From positions 1-37,022 of IMG/VR virus record IMGVR_UViG_3300020596_000004: DNA of 37,022 bases. One strand, written 5' to 3'. This DNA comes from a virus. The translations under genes and the position numbers were made by a program. The notes beneath the pieces were generated by a model. The model worked only from the letters and a program-made list of their open reading frames with translations. It was not told where the DNA came from and did not search any database. Below are positions 19,767 through 28,980 of this stretch, one piece after another. How positions within the stretch are numbered: position 1 is the stretch's first letter; the number at the start of each line of letters is the position of its first letter.

Positions 19767-20759
19767 ATGGATAATACAATCGTTCAACAAGGTCGATTTA
19801 CAGCTACTGGATCTGCAGTAACTTTAGAGATTCGTTCAGATGTAGATTGGATGGCGGTTTATAACGTCACTCAAGCTGCTGCTTCTCAAACTACAGCTGT
19901 TGGTGTTAAATACTACTGGCAGCGCGGTTTTCCTGCTGCTGCTAAATGGACTACATTTAAATCTAACGCAGCTAACGCAGCTAACTTAGATCAGTATATT
20001 ACTTCAAGCGGATTTACTTTAGTTGATAGTTCTGTTCAAACTCCTGGAGTTTTGAACGCTACAATTACAGCTATTTCTGCTGCAGCTATTCCAGTTGTTA
20101 CTAATAGTGGAACAAACGGTTTATCTGCTGGTGATATAGTTCGTCTATTTAATGTTGCTTCTGCGCAACAAGTTGGTGGATTTGATTTCACAGTTGGTTA
20201 TAACACATTAAGTGCTACTACTTTCTCTCTAGACTATATGCCTACTATTGTTGCAGGTACTACTGGTTCTTGGAGAAAAATTAACTTTGATCCAATTTTC
20301 TATCCACGTCGTCGTTATATTACAAAAATTACTGCAGCTCAAAATGCTGTTGTAACTATGTCTGTAACTCACGGTTACAAAGTTGGACAACAAGTTCGTA
20401 TGGTTGTTCCTGCTGCATTTGGCATGATCCAAATGGACGGACTATTGGCAACAATTACGGCAATCAATACAACAACTACATCTGGCAACTCAATTACTTT
20501 AGATGTTGATTCTTCAACATTTACTGCATTTGCTTGGCCTCTTTCTGCTGCTGTTCCATTTACAGCTGCTGAAGTAGTTCCAGTTGGTGAAGATACTGCA
20601 TTCGCATTAAGTGCTGGTGTAGATATCTTAAGCGATGCTACATTGAACACTGCGTTTATTGGAATGGTTCTTGCTGGTGGTATAAATAACCCTGGTGGAG
20701 CTGCTTCTGACGTTGTTTACTGGGTAGCTGGTAAATCATTTAGCGTTTCAAACGCGTAA
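19767..20759 (+). CDS. Head decoration / structural protein
   Basis: 330 residues, Ala/Thr/Val-rich and beta-strand patterned. Residues about 105-165 and 190-250 each look like a small beta domain of the type annotated in phage as FCCH-like (AVVTMSVTHGYKVGQQVRMV, then MDGLLATITAIN and SITLDVDSSTF). It lies directly after the capsid gene with its own ribosome site (GAAAGGAAT), the position of decoration or head-fibre proteins. A related domain is found in the gene at 21287. The exact role is inferred from position and composition. Confidence 0.7.
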   Translation: MDNTIVQQGRFTATGSAVTLEIRSDVDWMAVYNVTQAAASQTTAVGVKYYWQRGFPAAAKWTTFKSNAANAANLDQYITSSGFTLVDSSVQTPGVLNATITAISAAAIPVVTNSGTNGLSAGDIVRLFNVASAQQVGGFDFTVGYNTLSATTFSLDYMPTIVAGTTGSWRKINFDPIFYPRRRYITKITAAQNAVVTMSVTHGYKVGQQVRMVVPAAFGMIQMDGLLATITAINTTTTSGNSITLDVDSSTFTAFAWPLSAAVPFTAAEVVPVGEDTAFALSAGVDILSDATLNTAFIGMVLAGGINNPGGAASDVVYWVAGKSFSVSNA

Positions 20760-20773
20760 TTAAGTAATTACAA

Positions 20774-20801
20774 TGTGCCCCCTTGAAATAGAGGGGGCAC
20801 A
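20774..20801 (+). promoter_or_regulatory. GC-rich hairpin before the gene at 20818
   Basis: An 11-bp stem (TGTGCCCCC with GGGGGCACA and two more inner pairs) around GAAAT. No U run follows, so it is either a weak terminator or an mRNA-end/processing structure. It overlaps an ATG at 20773, arguing against that start. Confidence 0.6.
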
Positions 20802-20817
20802 CTATATAAAGGATTTT

Positions 20818-21264
20818 ATGTCTAATTTAAACTCTCTGGAATTGAACTCTGCAAAAAGCAAAGAAGGGTCTAAAGATTCTTTAAAGTTTCAACAAGCAGC
20901 ACGTCCTTTTTTAACACGATCTAAAAAATTAACAAAAGAAGAAAAAGAAGTTATCGCTAAAGACCTTAAGGTTAAGCGAGATAAAGATCGTACGCCTGTT
21001 CGTGGAATATTTAAATATCACGAGTGCCCAGGAGGGTCTTTCGGATTTATGTTTAAAAAGTATGCAGAAGATCCGCTTGAAAAATATCAAATGATTGATG
21101 GTGAAGTTTATACAATTCCTCTTGGAGTTGCTCGACATTTAAATACAAATGTCTGGTACCCTGTTCATAAGTATCAAAGTAAAGATTCTGTACTGTCTTT
21201 CCAAGAAAAAGTAAGACGTACAAGTTTCCAAAGCTTAGAGTTTTCAGAAGAGGCTACGTTATAG
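20818..21264 (+). CDS. Conserved phage head-associated protein
   Basis: 148 residues from ATG 20818 (MSNLNSLELN); an in-frame ATG at 20773 lies in a hairpin, while AAAGGA serves 20818. A basic N-terminus (TRSKKLTKEEKEVIAKDLKV) is followed by a compact domain: GIFKYHECPGGSFGFMFKKY, MIDGEVYTIPLGVARHLN, WYPVHKY and a C-terminal VRRTSFQSLEF. I recall this layout from head-region proteins of podophages, but the role is not established. It may be a head-completion protein. Confidence 0.65.
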   Translation: MSNLNSLELNSAKSKEGSKDSLKFQQAARPFLTRSKKLTKEEKEVIAKDLKVKRDKDRTPVRGIFKYHECPGGSFGFMFKKYAEDPLEKYQMIDGEVYTIPLGVARHLNTNVWYPVHKYQSKDSVLSFQEKVRRTSFQSLEFSEEATL

Positions 21265-21286
21265 TAGCAAGTTAAATGGAGGTTAC

Positions 21287-21889
21287 GTGTCTATCCTAGC
21301 AATTGAAAATCCTGTCTTTCAACGAGCGATGAGAGTTATATCGTCCATTACAAACGATTATCCTGCTGTTGTTACAACTACGTTTGCCCATCAATATTTA
21401 GATGGACTTGTAGTCCGTTTGATTATTCCTAAAGGATACGGCATGACTCAAGCAAATCAATTGTACGCCCCTATTATCGTGACAGGTGATACTACGTTTA
21501 CAATTGATGTTGATGCTCGATATTTTGATAAGTTTATAACAACACTTATTGTTGATACAACTGATGGATCTGGTAACGCGAGTGGGAATATTTATTCTCA
21601 GGTTACAGTTGTTAATCAACCAGCTGCTGGACAGACATTTACTATTGGCACTCAGGTATTTAATATTCCTTTTGGTGGTGGTGACTTAACAACAAGTGGT
21701 GCAGCATTAGGAACGTACAATATATCTACTGGTGCTTATACATTTACAGGTGCAAGTGCAAGCACTTCCATTGTATGGAATCCTATTAGCTTTCCCTATA
21801 ATCAACAGTATCCTCAAACTCTGCCAACGGCTGAAAAGTCTGATACGCTACTGAACGCTACTCAAAATATCTTACCATTCAATAGTTAA
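21287..21889 (+). CDS. Structural protein with small beta domains
   Basis: 200 residues from GTG 21287 (ribosome site TGGAGG). Residues 20-85 match the beta domain of the 19767 protein (PAVVTTTFAHQYLDGLVVRL, then FTIDVDARYFDKF). Residues 110-165 form a second unit, FTIGTQVFNI, GTYNISTGAYTF, TSIVWNP, which is repeated in the large tail protein at 23575. The modular sharing indicates a virion protein of the head-tail region. No enzymatic motif is visible. Confidence 0.65.
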   Translation: MSILAIENPVFQRAMRVISSITNDYPAVVTTTFAHQYLDGLVVRLIIPKGYGMTQANQLYAPIIVTGDTTFTIDVDARYFDKFITTLIVDTTDGSGNASGNIYSQVTVVNQPAAGQTFTIGTQVFNIPFGGGDLTTSGAALGTYNISTGAYTFTGASASTSIVWNPISFPYNQQYPQTLPTAEKSDTLLNATQNILPFNS

Positions 21890-21900
21890 GGAGATTAGTA

Positions 21901-22974
21901 ATGGCAACACCTGATTCAATTTTATCAACATTAGATCAAATCAAAGTTAAAGTCCGTAGACTTACTCGAAGTATGTCTGATTCTCAGCTGACTAATCAGC
22001 AGCTTGAAGACTACATAAATACATTCGTATTATATGACTTTCCTGAGCATCTTAGATTGTTCAACCTTCAAAAGACTTTTACATTCTTCACTGAACCATT
22101 TATTGATGTTTATGAATCAAATGATACTCCGACCAGTGTCTTTTATAACTTTAAGAATAAGTATTTAAATATAATGCCTCCTGTATATGTAGCAGGTCGG
22201 CAATCACTGTATATGCAGTCTAGAGAGCAGTTCTTTGGTATTTATCCAATGACTAATAGTATTGCTTCTATTGGCACTGCTGGTAATGGTGCTATTGCAT
22301 CATTCTCTGGATATATCAATACTCGTCAGGCAAATATTCCAGCAGGACTTGTTCAAGTTTTACTTCTTTTAAGAAATAATGTGTTGTTTAGTTCGCTTGA
22401 TGTGAGCGGTAACAGTCTTGCTTTGATTGATTATCCTATAAGCTCATTGATTGGGAATTTGTATGTTCCTGGTAGCGCTCCAACTTCAACGACAACTCAG
22501 GATCCAATTAATTATATTAATTACACAACAGGTCAGTTTGTAATCACATTTAGTGCCGCTCCTGCATCAGGAGTGACAATAAATAGTCAGACAGTTTTAG
22601 TACAGCCAACTCTGCCACAATCAGTACTCTTTTATGATGGTAAGTTTACCATGAGACCAGTCCCTGATCAGGCCTATAGAGTTAATATGGAAGTAGCTGT
22701 AAGACCAACAGAATTGCTTTCAGGAACGCAAGCTCCTGAGCTGTCTGAGTGGTGGCAGTTGATAGCAATCGGCGCAAGTATCAAAGTTTTCCAAGACAGA
22801 ATGGACTTAGAGAGTGTAAACTTGGTAATGCCTGAGTTCAAAGTTCAAATGAATTTAGTTAACAGAAGAACAATAGTTCAAAACACTACTCAAAGAACTA
22901 CTACAATCTATCAGAATGAATCTGGTGGTGTGGGAGGTAGTGCTGCTGGTGGTGGATTCGGTAATACATTTTAA
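21901..22974 (+). CDS. Head-tail connector / neck protein
   Basis: 357 residues. The N-terminus (STLDQIKVKVRRLTRS, QLTNQQLEDYINTFVLYDFP, FTFFTEPFIDVYES) is characteristic of a podophage structural family placed after capsid genes, which I take to be the adaptor or tail-tube-A type. Pro-rich and beta regions follow, then RPVPDQAYRVNMEVAVRPTE and a conserved helical end (WWQLIAIGASIKVFQDRMDL). The Gly-rich tail (GGVGGSAAGGGFGN) is flexible. It probably bridges portal and tail. Confidence 0.7.
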   Translation: MATPDSILSTLDQIKVKVRRLTRSMSDSQLTNQQLEDYINTFVLYDFPEHLRLFNLQKTFTFFTEPFIDVYESNDTPTSVFYNFKNKYLNIMPPVYVAGRQSLYMQSREQFFGIYPMTNSIASIGTAGNGAIASFSGYINTRQANIPAGLVQVLLLLRNNVLFSSLDVSGNSLALIDYPISSLIGNLYVPGSAPTSTTTQDPINYINYTTGQFVITFSAAPASGVTINSQTVLVQPTLPQSVLFYDGKFTMRPVPDQAYRVNMEVAVRPTELLSGTQAPELSEWWQLIAIGASIKVFQDRMDLESVNLVMPEFKVQMNLVNRRTIVQNTTQRTTTIYQNESGGVGGSAAGGGFGNTF

Positions 22975-22991
22975 AAATTAAAGGATAAATT

Positions 22992-23573
22992 ATGGCATAC
23001 CAGGCGCAAAAGCCCCAGCCAACAGATGTTAAGAGCCAATCTCAAGCAGATTTACTAGGTAATTTTCAAGCACTAAGTCCTTTTGGAAATGGATTTGCAG
23101 ATTTCACTGTTAAAGTAGCTACTCCAGCTATTGCTGCAAACGATACAGGCCTTTATACACGCAATAATGCGACAACTGTTCAAAATGAGATGTATATTCA
23201 AAAAAGAACTAATAACGCAGATGCTCAAGTTCCTATGACTGCATCTAGTATAAATAATGTTGCTTCTTCAGTTAATATGCCTGGTTGGTCATATTTACCA
23301 AGTGGAATATTGATCAAATGGGGCAATATTGACATTGCGACATCCAATGTCAATGTGTACGTCAATGTTGACTCAATAAGCGGTGGACCAGCATTCACTA
23401 GAATATTTAATGTACAAGTAACTCCTTATTTTGGAACTACATCAAGCCCATTATCTGCTGGTGTCCTTTTTCCTATAAACGCATGGACAGGAGCAAGTAT
23501 CGGTATGTGGGTTAACTCAACAAGTGGAGCTGGCTCTGGTAAGGGTGTACAATATTTCGTTATAGGGGTCTAA
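22992..23573 (+). CDS. Tail-associated structural protein
   Basis: 193 residues. The C-terminal half has the GILIKWGNIDI motif followed by beta strands and ends in GVQYFVIGV, resembling the C-terminal domain of some short tail-fibre proteins (IIQWG type). The N-terminal part is Gln-rich. Its stop is 1 nt from the next ATG, so translation is coupled with the large tail protein. It could be a minor tail-tip or stabilising protein. Confidence 0.6.
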   Translation: MAYQAQKPQPTDVKSQSQADLLGNFQALSPFGNGFADFTVKVATPAIAANDTGLYTRNNATTVQNEMYIQKRTNNADAQVPMTASSINNVASSVNMPGWSYLPSGILIKWGNIDIATSNVNVYVNVDSISGGPAFTRIFNVQVTPYFGTTSSPLSAGVLFPINAWTGASIGMWVNSTSGAGSGKGVQYFVIGV

Positions 23574-23574
23574 C

Positions 23575-26088
23575 ATGGCTCAAACAGATCGTTTTTATAT
23601 TGGTATGGATCAGGCTGGGGCAAGTAAAAACACATCTTTAAAGCCTTTTGCAATTCCAGACAATGCTTATCAGTTGCTTAATAATGCATATGTATTTCGT
23701 GGACGAATACGAAAACGATTTGGTTCTATGCTTATGCAAGCTACAACTCCAGCGCCTGGATATGAAACGTTACAATCAAGACTTAAAATTAATATTGGAT
23801 CGACTGATGGTGCTGGTGCTTTTGCACCAGGAACTGTTCCAGGAGATGTCTTTGCGATAGGGCAGTTATTTTCTATTGGTACTCAACTGTTTACGGTATA
23901 TCAGACTGGAACTCCAGCTGCTATGTTATCTACTGGAGCTGGAACGGGTACTTATAATACTACCACTGGAGCATATACATTTGCAGGAACTTTAGCAGTA
24001 TCAACTATCGTTTATTTTTACCCAGCTCTTCCAGTTATGGGATTGATTACTAAAGAAGTAATAGCTATATCAAATGAAGAACTGATTGGATTTGATACAA
24101 GATTTGCATATAGATACGAAGTCACTGGCTGGGAACGTCTAGGAACAGCGGTTTGGAGCGGTGATAATGCTGATTTTTTCTGGGGCGCAAACTGGAATGG
24201 TCTTTTAAGATCTGATTATTATTTGTTTGTAACAAATAACATTGAAGCTGACAGAATTAAATATTGGGATGGGACTACATGGACTACTATGAGTCCTATA
24301 GTTAACAATACTTCCAGAATTCATACAGCTCGAATCATTGTTCCATTTAAGGATCGTTTAGTTTTCTTAAATACAACTGAGTTTACAGAAACTGTAACTG
24401 GAAATCCTTATGGACCAACTAATGGAACTACTGGAAATTTAGGTGCAACAGTTATTACAGCTCCTCCAGGTGGATTTGCAATAGGTCAATCATTTATAGT
24501 TGGTACAACTATATTTACTATTGCTGATGTTGCTACTCCTGGAGCTCAACCTCTTACTGTTTCTGCTGTAAATAATACTGGTGCAGTTGCTTCTGCTACC
24601 TTTAATAACACCTCTTCAGAATTAATCATTACTGGTAACAATACTAATCGTGGAGTTGGTGTTTACTTTTCTCCTGATGGAACAGTTGGAACTTCATATC
24701 GATATACGAATAGATGTCGTTATTCAGTAAACGGATCACCAGTTAATGTTAATTCGTTTTTAGAACTTACTGGTGGGTTTGGTGGTTATGTAGATGCTCC
24801 AACAAAAGAAGCTATAGTTACAGCTCAATTTCTAAAAGATAGACTTATTGTTTATTTTGAATCAAGTACATGGGAACTTGCTTATACTGCTAACCAAATA
24901 CTTCCATTTGTATGGCAACAAATTAATACTGAATTGGGTGCTGAATCAACATTCTCTCAAGTTCCGTTTGATACGGTTGTTTTAGGAGTTGGGAACGTTG
25001 GTATACATGCTTGTAACGGATCAAACGTTGAGCGTATTGATGATAAAATACCAGACGAAGTATTCCAAATTCATAATGATAGTAACGGTATTGAGCGAGT
25101 TGCTGGTATTCGAGATTATTATGTTGAAATGGTTTATTGGAGTTTTCCTGATCCAACAAGAAGTGATACATTTCCATTCAATAATAAAGTTTTAGTTTAT
25201 AACTACAAGACTGGATCTTGGGCTATGAATGATGATTCTATTACGGCATTTGGATATTATAATACAACGCCTAGTCAGCAAGAAACATGGGCAACAGATT
25301 TAACGACCTGGGAAACTGATAACTCTACATGGTTTGAGGGAGTAACTGTTCAGGGCAGATTTAAATCTGTTGTTGCTGGTAATCAAGAAGGGTATGTAGT
25401 TATTGTTAATCCAGATAAAAATAGAAATGCGCCAGCTCTTCAAATTACTAATGCAGTTATAACTGATATCCAAACAATAACGTTTACGGTTGTTAACCAT
25501 AACCTTGAAGCAGGTTTTAATTCGTTTGGTGATTATATAGTCTTTGAAAGTGTTCAAGGTCTTGCTGGTCTTAATGGACTCATATTTCCAGTAGATACTG
25601 TTATTGATGCTAACACATTCAAGATTATAGTGACACCAGGTTCAGTAACTGGTTCTTACCTTGGTGGTGGAACCATAGCTCGAGTCTCGTCTATAGATAT
25701 AGTAACTAAGCAATATAACTTCTATGCAAATCAAGGAGTTAATGCTTCCATTAATAAAGTAGATTTCTTAGTCGATAAAACATCTGGTGGTCAAGTTACA
25801 ATAGATTATTCGATTTCTTCTTCTGGTGAATCTTCATTATTCTTTGGTGGACTGAGTGGTGCCTTAGTTGGAACAGGTATTTTAGAAACAAGTCCTTATG
25901 ATTTAGTACCTCTTGAGCAAACACAGGAACGTTTGTGGCATCCAATATATCCAATGGCTAATGGTGAATGTGTTCAATTGAATATCTATATGACTGATGA
26001 TCAATTAAGAAATCCTGCTATTGCATGGTCTGATTTTGAATTACACGCTATGATTTTTAGTGCTACGCGCACAGGAAGGCTTCAATAA
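23575..26088 (+). CDS. Large tail hub / stabilisation protein
   Basis: 837 residues. The N-terminus LKPFAIPDNAYQLLNNAYVF, then RGRIRKRFGS, is typical of podophage tail-hub proteins (P22 gp10 / tubular B-like) that close the portal channel. A beta-rich body follows (VPFKDRLVFLNT, QFLKDRLIVYFESSTWEL, FDTVVLGVGNVG) with propeller-like repeats. Near residues 85-150 sits an inserted FSIGTQLFTV, GTYNTTTGAYTF, STIVYFYP module also found in the 21287 protein. An FCCH-like stretch (ITFTVVNHNLEAGF) lies near 635. Its large size and position make it the main tail protein. Confidence 0.78.
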   Translation: MAQTDRFYIGMDQAGASKNTSLKPFAIPDNAYQLLNNAYVFRGRIRKRFGSMLMQATTPAPGYETLQSRLKINIGSTDGAGAFAPGTVPGDVFAIGQLFSIGTQLFTVYQTGTPAAMLSTGAGTGTYNTTTGAYTFAGTLAVSTIVYFYPALPVMGLITKEVIAISNEELIGFDTRFAYRYEVTGWERLGTAVWSGDNADFFWGANWNGLLRSDYYLFVTNNIEADRIKYWDGTTWTTMSPIVNNTSRIHTARIIVPFKDRLVFLNTTEFTETVTGNPYGPTNGTTGNLGATVITAPPGGFAIGQSFIVGTTIFTIADVATPGAQPLTVSAVNNTGAVASATFNNTSSELIITGNNTNRGVGVYFSPDGTVGTSYRYTNRCRYSVNGSPVNVNSFLELTGGFGGYVDAPTKEAIVTAQFLKDRLIVYFESSTWELAYTANQILPFVWQQINTELGAESTFSQVPFDTVVLGVGNVGIHACNGSNVERIDDKIPDEVFQIHNDSNGIERVAGIRDYYVEMVYWSFPDPTRSDTFPFNNKVLVYNYKTGSWAMNDDSITAFGYYNTTPSQQETWATDLTTWETDNSTWFEGVTVQGRFKSVVAGNQEGYVVIVNPDKNRNAPALQITNAVITDIQTITFTVVNHNLEAGFNSFGDYIVFESVQGLAGLNGLIFPVDTVIDANTFKIIVTPGSVTGSYLGGGTIARVSSIDIVTKQYNFYANQGVNASINKVDFLVDKTSGGQVTIDYSISSSGESSLFFGGLSGALVGTGILETSPYDLVPLEQTQERLWHPIYPMANGECVQLNIYMTDDQLRNPAIAWSDFELHAMIFSATRTGRLQ

Positions 26089-26100
26089 ATAGGAGATACT

Positions 26101-26490
26101 ATGAAGCACATTTTGTTTTTAAGTCTCATGTTTTGTGGTTACGCTTACTCTTCTCAGAAAGAAGATATTGATTGTAGGCCTTTTACTCGTTCTAATAACC
26201 AGTTGAATGTTAACCGTTCATATAATGAGCAACGAAGAGAGCATATACCCGAGTCTCCTTTGATACATAGTACATCTACTTCTTTAGCTAGTCAGAGAAC
26301 TGACAGGGGTGCTGTAGATTTGCCCGGAGTTCCACGAATTATAAGTGATGATAGTTCTGATAACAGTATAGCAAACGCTTCTCCTGTAATAAATGTTGCT
26401 GCTACTATTGCAGTCAAGACTGAAGCTGAATGTTGTAATTCAAGATGTTGTATTGATGAAGATACTAATTGTCGATGTGCAATTCAGTAA
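26101..26490 (+). CDS. Exported cysteine-rich protein
   Basis: 129 residues with a clear signal peptide (MKHILFLSLMFCGYAYSSQ, cleavage after about residue 18). The mature protein is Ser/Arg/Asn-rich and disordered-looking, ending in a dense cysteine cluster (ECCNSRCCIDEDTNCRCAIQ) suited to disulphides or metal binding. It lies at the end of the tail gene block but is unlike a virion protein and resembles the small exported proteins at 8497-9963. Flanking terminators isolate it from the ejection genes. Confidence 0.65.
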   Translation: MKHILFLSLMFCGYAYSSQKEDIDCRPFTRSNNQLNVNRSYNEQRREHIPESPLIHSTSTSLASQRTDRGAVDLPGVPRIISDDSSDNSIANASPVINVAATIAVKTEAECCNSRCCIDEDTNCRCAIQ

Positions 26491-26496
26491 TTAAGT

Positions 26497-26527
26497 AAAA
26501 ATCCCAGGGGCTTAATAGTCCCTGGGA
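26497..26527 (-). terminator. Terminator for the leftward gene at 26568
   Basis: Perfect 8-bp stem TCCCAGGG / CCCTGGGA (26502-26509, 26520-26527). On the minus strand it is followed by TTTTT (plus-strand A run 26497-26501). Confidence 0.85.
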
Positions 26528-26538
26528 AAAGTAGTAAG

Positions 26539-26561
26539 TATCCAAAAAAAAGGATATTTTT
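26539..26561 (+). terminator. Rightward terminator after the exported-protein gene
   Basis: TATCC / GGATA stem with an eight-A loop, followed by TTTTT (26557-26561). The stem is short. With the leftward terminator it insulates the converging genes. Confidence 0.6.
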
Positions 26562-26567
26562 AGTATG

Positions 26568-27128
26568 TCATGCTTGTTTTAAATACTCAAGCACTACATA
26601 GCATACTGTGTAAGCTGATCTATCTATACCGGTTGTTATAACTACAGACGTGTTAGTTGCTTCTAACTTTATATTTTCATTGAGTACTGGACTAGCAAAT
26701 GGCAATGGAATGAAGCTTGTCTGGGTACTGTTTGTTGCTGCTCCATATATTCTTGTTATGGAGTATCCATTATCAACTTCTATGTTATGAGGAACAGTTT
26801 TAACGAGTGCGCCTCCAGGTAGTGCGCCAAAATCAATAGTTTTTCTAAATACTTGTCTAGGTTGAGGTTGTAGGGAGCTTGTTGAGTCTAGCCCTGGCGT
26901 TGGGAAATATAACTGGCCATTAATGATTTCTTGTAAGCTGTAGTAAGCAGTATCTTTTGTGTTGAGTACAATCTGCATGCTATTTACGTTTTGATAAAGT
27001 CGTACTAAGAGTTCCTTCAGTTTTGGATCTACATTTGTTGATTGTAGTTGCTGCATGTCCCATATGAATGTGCTGGGAACAAATGATCCAAGATTAGCTT
27101 GGCTGTTATATGATTGATTGTTTGCCAT
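26568..27128 (-). CDS. Leftward virion-like protein
   Basis: 186 residues. The N-terminal half (ANLGSFVPSTFIWDMQQLQS, LKELLVRLYQNVNSM, AYYSLQEIINGQLYF) is followed by a beta domain with TIDFGALPGG, VPHNIEVDNGYSITRIYGAA, FIPLPFAS, VVITTGIDRSAYTVCYV and VLEYLK. I recall this second domain from phage tail-fibre-associated proteins. It is a single minus-strand gene between two rightward structural blocks, with its own terminator. The ribosome site is AGGAAAC. It may be an exchangeable tail accessory expressed separately. Confidence 0.7.
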   Translation of the reverse strand: MANNQSYNSQANLGSFVPSTFIWDMQQLQSTNVDPKLKELLVRLYQNVNSMQIVLNTKDTAYYSLQEIINGQLYFPTPGLDSTSSLQPQPRQVFRKTIDFGALPGGALVKTVPHNIEVDNGYSITRIYGAATNSTQTSFIPLPFASPVLNENIKLEATNTSVVITTGIDRSAYTVCYVVLEYLKQA

Positions 27129-27165
27129 TTTAAGTTTCCTATTTTTTTATGCTTTACTATATGAT

Positions 27166-27174
27166 TGGTATACT
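27166..27174 (+). promoter_or_regulatory. Extended -10 promoter for the ejection-protein operon
   Basis: TGGTATACT is an extended -10 (TGn plus TATACT). The -35 region (TTTATG at 27146-27151) is weak, as usual for this class. It lies 37 nt before ATG 27211, in the gap between divergent genes. Confidence 0.5.
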
Positions 27175-27210
27175 ATCATGGTGAGAATTTAAATAATTAA
27201 GGAGTTTGTA

Positions 27211-27954
27211 ATGTTTGAATGGTTGACAGGTACTAATGATGTAACCAGGCAGAATAAAATAGTTACGCCAGGCCAAGAGAATATAATTAACCAAGCTGGC
27301 CAAATGGGTCTTAGGGGTCTACAGGGAGGCAGCTCAAGATTTGATCCAATTGCACAACAAGCTCAGGAGCAATTTTCTCAAAGGACTGTGCCTGGGATTG
27401 CTGAGAGATTTACTCAGTCTGGTGCTCAAAGATCTTCTGCTTTTGGCCAACAACTTGGACAAGCAGGGGCTGATTTATCAACAAATCTAGCTTCTATGGG
27501 ATCACAATTTGGATTGCAAGAGCAAAAATTGTTTCAACAGCTTTTAGGTCTGGGGCTAACCCCACAGTTTGAAAACTATATTGAACAAGGAAATCCTGGT
27601 CTTGCTGGGCATCTTGGTCAATTCCTTCCTTTATTGGCTCATGGTTTTGGTAGTGGTTTGTCTGGTGGTTTGTCTGGAGGAGTTAGTGATTTGTTAAAAC
27701 TTCTTGGGATTGGTGGTCAGCAACCTGATAATCAATCAGCAGGACTCGTAAAAAGCTCTTTTAATGATCAACCTGCTAATAGAGGCTCAAATATTAGAAG
27801 TTCTTTCGGAAATGCTCCTACGCCTTCACTGTTAAGAAGTTTGTCAGGACAAGGAAGTCAAAATCAATACAATTTTAATTCACCTTTAAATTTCCCGTCA
27901 GACCCTGGATCAAGATTAAATATGTTAAATCTGTTATCAGGTCGATCTCAATAA
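27211..27954 (+). CDS. Ejection (internal virion) protein 1
   Basis: 247 residues, Gln/Gly/Ser-rich, no cysteines. The stretch AERFTQSGAQRSSAFGQQLG and QAGADLSTNLASM is typical of small podophage DNA-ejection proteins near the portal. A Gly-rich stretch (SGLSGGLSGGVSDLLKLLGI) may insert into membranes. It is the first of three adjacent genes of similar composition, corresponding to the usual trio of P22-like ejection proteins. The ribosome site is AAGGAG. Confidence 0.7.
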   Translation: MFEWLTGTNDVTRQNKIVTPGQENIINQAGQMGLRGLQGGSSRFDPIAQQAQEQFSQRTVPGIAERFTQSGAQRSSAFGQQLGQAGADLSTNLASMGSQFGLQEQKLFQQLLGLGLTPQFENYIEQGNPGLAGHLGQFLPLLAHGFGSGLSGGLSGGVSDLLKLLGIGGQQPDNQSAGLVKSSFNDQPANRGSNIRSSFGNAPTPSLLRSLSGQGSQNQYNFNSPLNFPSDPGSRLNMLNLLSGRSQ

Positions 27955-27963
27955 GGAATAATT

Positions 27964-28980
27964 ATGGCAATGCAAATAGTGAGAAATCCAAGCGCATCTA
28001 GTAGGTTTGCTCAATCATTGGGCGAAGGTTTACAAGCTTTATCACAAAAAAAAATGGGTGAGATGCATCGTTCTAAAAATAAACAAATATTGCAAAAAGC
28101 TTTAAATGTTGATGAGAACACTGCTGAGCTACTTTCGCAACTGCAAGAGAGCAATCCTTCTGGATTTCATAAAATATTAGGAATGCTTGGTGGTGGTTCT
28201 GATCCGCAACAGCAAATGGGTGGCCAACAAATTGGTCAAGGTTTAGAGCAAGGTAATCAACAACAGATGCAAGGCAATCAGGAGCCACAGCAACGATTTA
28301 ACAGAATTATGCCACAAAAAGAGACTGCTAAAGAAGATGTAAGAAAGGAGATTGCTGACCAGGCTCGAATTGAACCGTTTCTTAAAGGTCAGTATGAAGA
28401 TTTCAACATGTCTAAAAAGCTTAGTTCTAAAGCAAAATCCATGCTAGCAACACTGAAAAAAAATAAGTCTATATGGCCAGGTATTGTCGGTGGAAAATTC
28501 CCTGAGACTTTTCATAGAAATGCTGATGTAAGAAAATACATTGCTGATGGTGGTACATTGGTAACGTTGCTTGCTAATTCACGTAAAGGTCAACCAACCA
28601 ATGCAAAAATAAGATTTGAGCAGCTTTCTAAACCTAATTTAGATCAACCGTGGGCAACTCAAAAAGCTCTCCTTGAAGATATTATTAAGGATACAGATTT
28701 AGTATTTGACACTAATAAAAACATTGAAAGAATTAGACGAGAGAATGGTGGTAAGTTTCCTGCTGATATTAGACAAAGAATACTTGAAGGTGGATTGGAA
28801 GCAGTTAATCCTAATGGTTCTGGAAGTAACGATGAAGGATATCCAGACCCTGAATCGTATCCTATTGATAAAAAACTTAAAAAAGATGGTGTAACTATTA
28901 TTAACACACCTGATGGATGGAAGAGAGTATATAAGACATATCTTATTGACACACCTGATAAAGAGAAGAAGTTATCATGA
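27964..28980 (+). CDS. Ejection (internal virion) protein 2
   Basis: 338 residues. N-terminal helices (ASSRFAQSLGEGLQALSQKK), a Gln/Gly-rich linker at about 80-117 (QQMGGQQIGQGLEQGNQQQ), then a long charged helical domain (PETFHRNADVRKYIADGG, IKDTDLVFDTNKNIERI). The C-terminus is tyrosine/lysine-rich (GWKRVYKTYLIDTPDKE). It is the middle gene of the ejection trio. The stop overlaps the next start (ATGA). Confidence 0.65.
   Translation: MAMQIVRNPSASSRFAQSLGEGLQALSQKKMGEMHRSKNKQILQKALNVDENTAELLSQLQESNPSGFHKILGMLGGGSDPQQQMGGQQIGQGLEQGNQQQMQGNQEPQQRFNRIMPQKETAKEDVRKEIADQARIEPFLKGQYEDFNMSKKLSSKAKSMLATLKKNKSIWPGIVGGKFPETFHRNADVRKYIADGGTLVTLLANSRKGQPTNAKIRFEQLSKPNLDQPWATQKALLEDIIKDTDLVFDTNKNIERIRRENGGKFPADIRQRILEGGLEAVNPNGSGSNDEGYPDPESYPIDKKLKKDGVTIINTPDGWKRVYKTYLIDTPDKEKKLS

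Noticed and set aside
20773-20817. Longer N-terminus for the protein at 20818
   Set aside because: The upstream ATG is part of a GC-rich hairpin and lacks a ribosome site; AAAGGA precedes ATG 20818.
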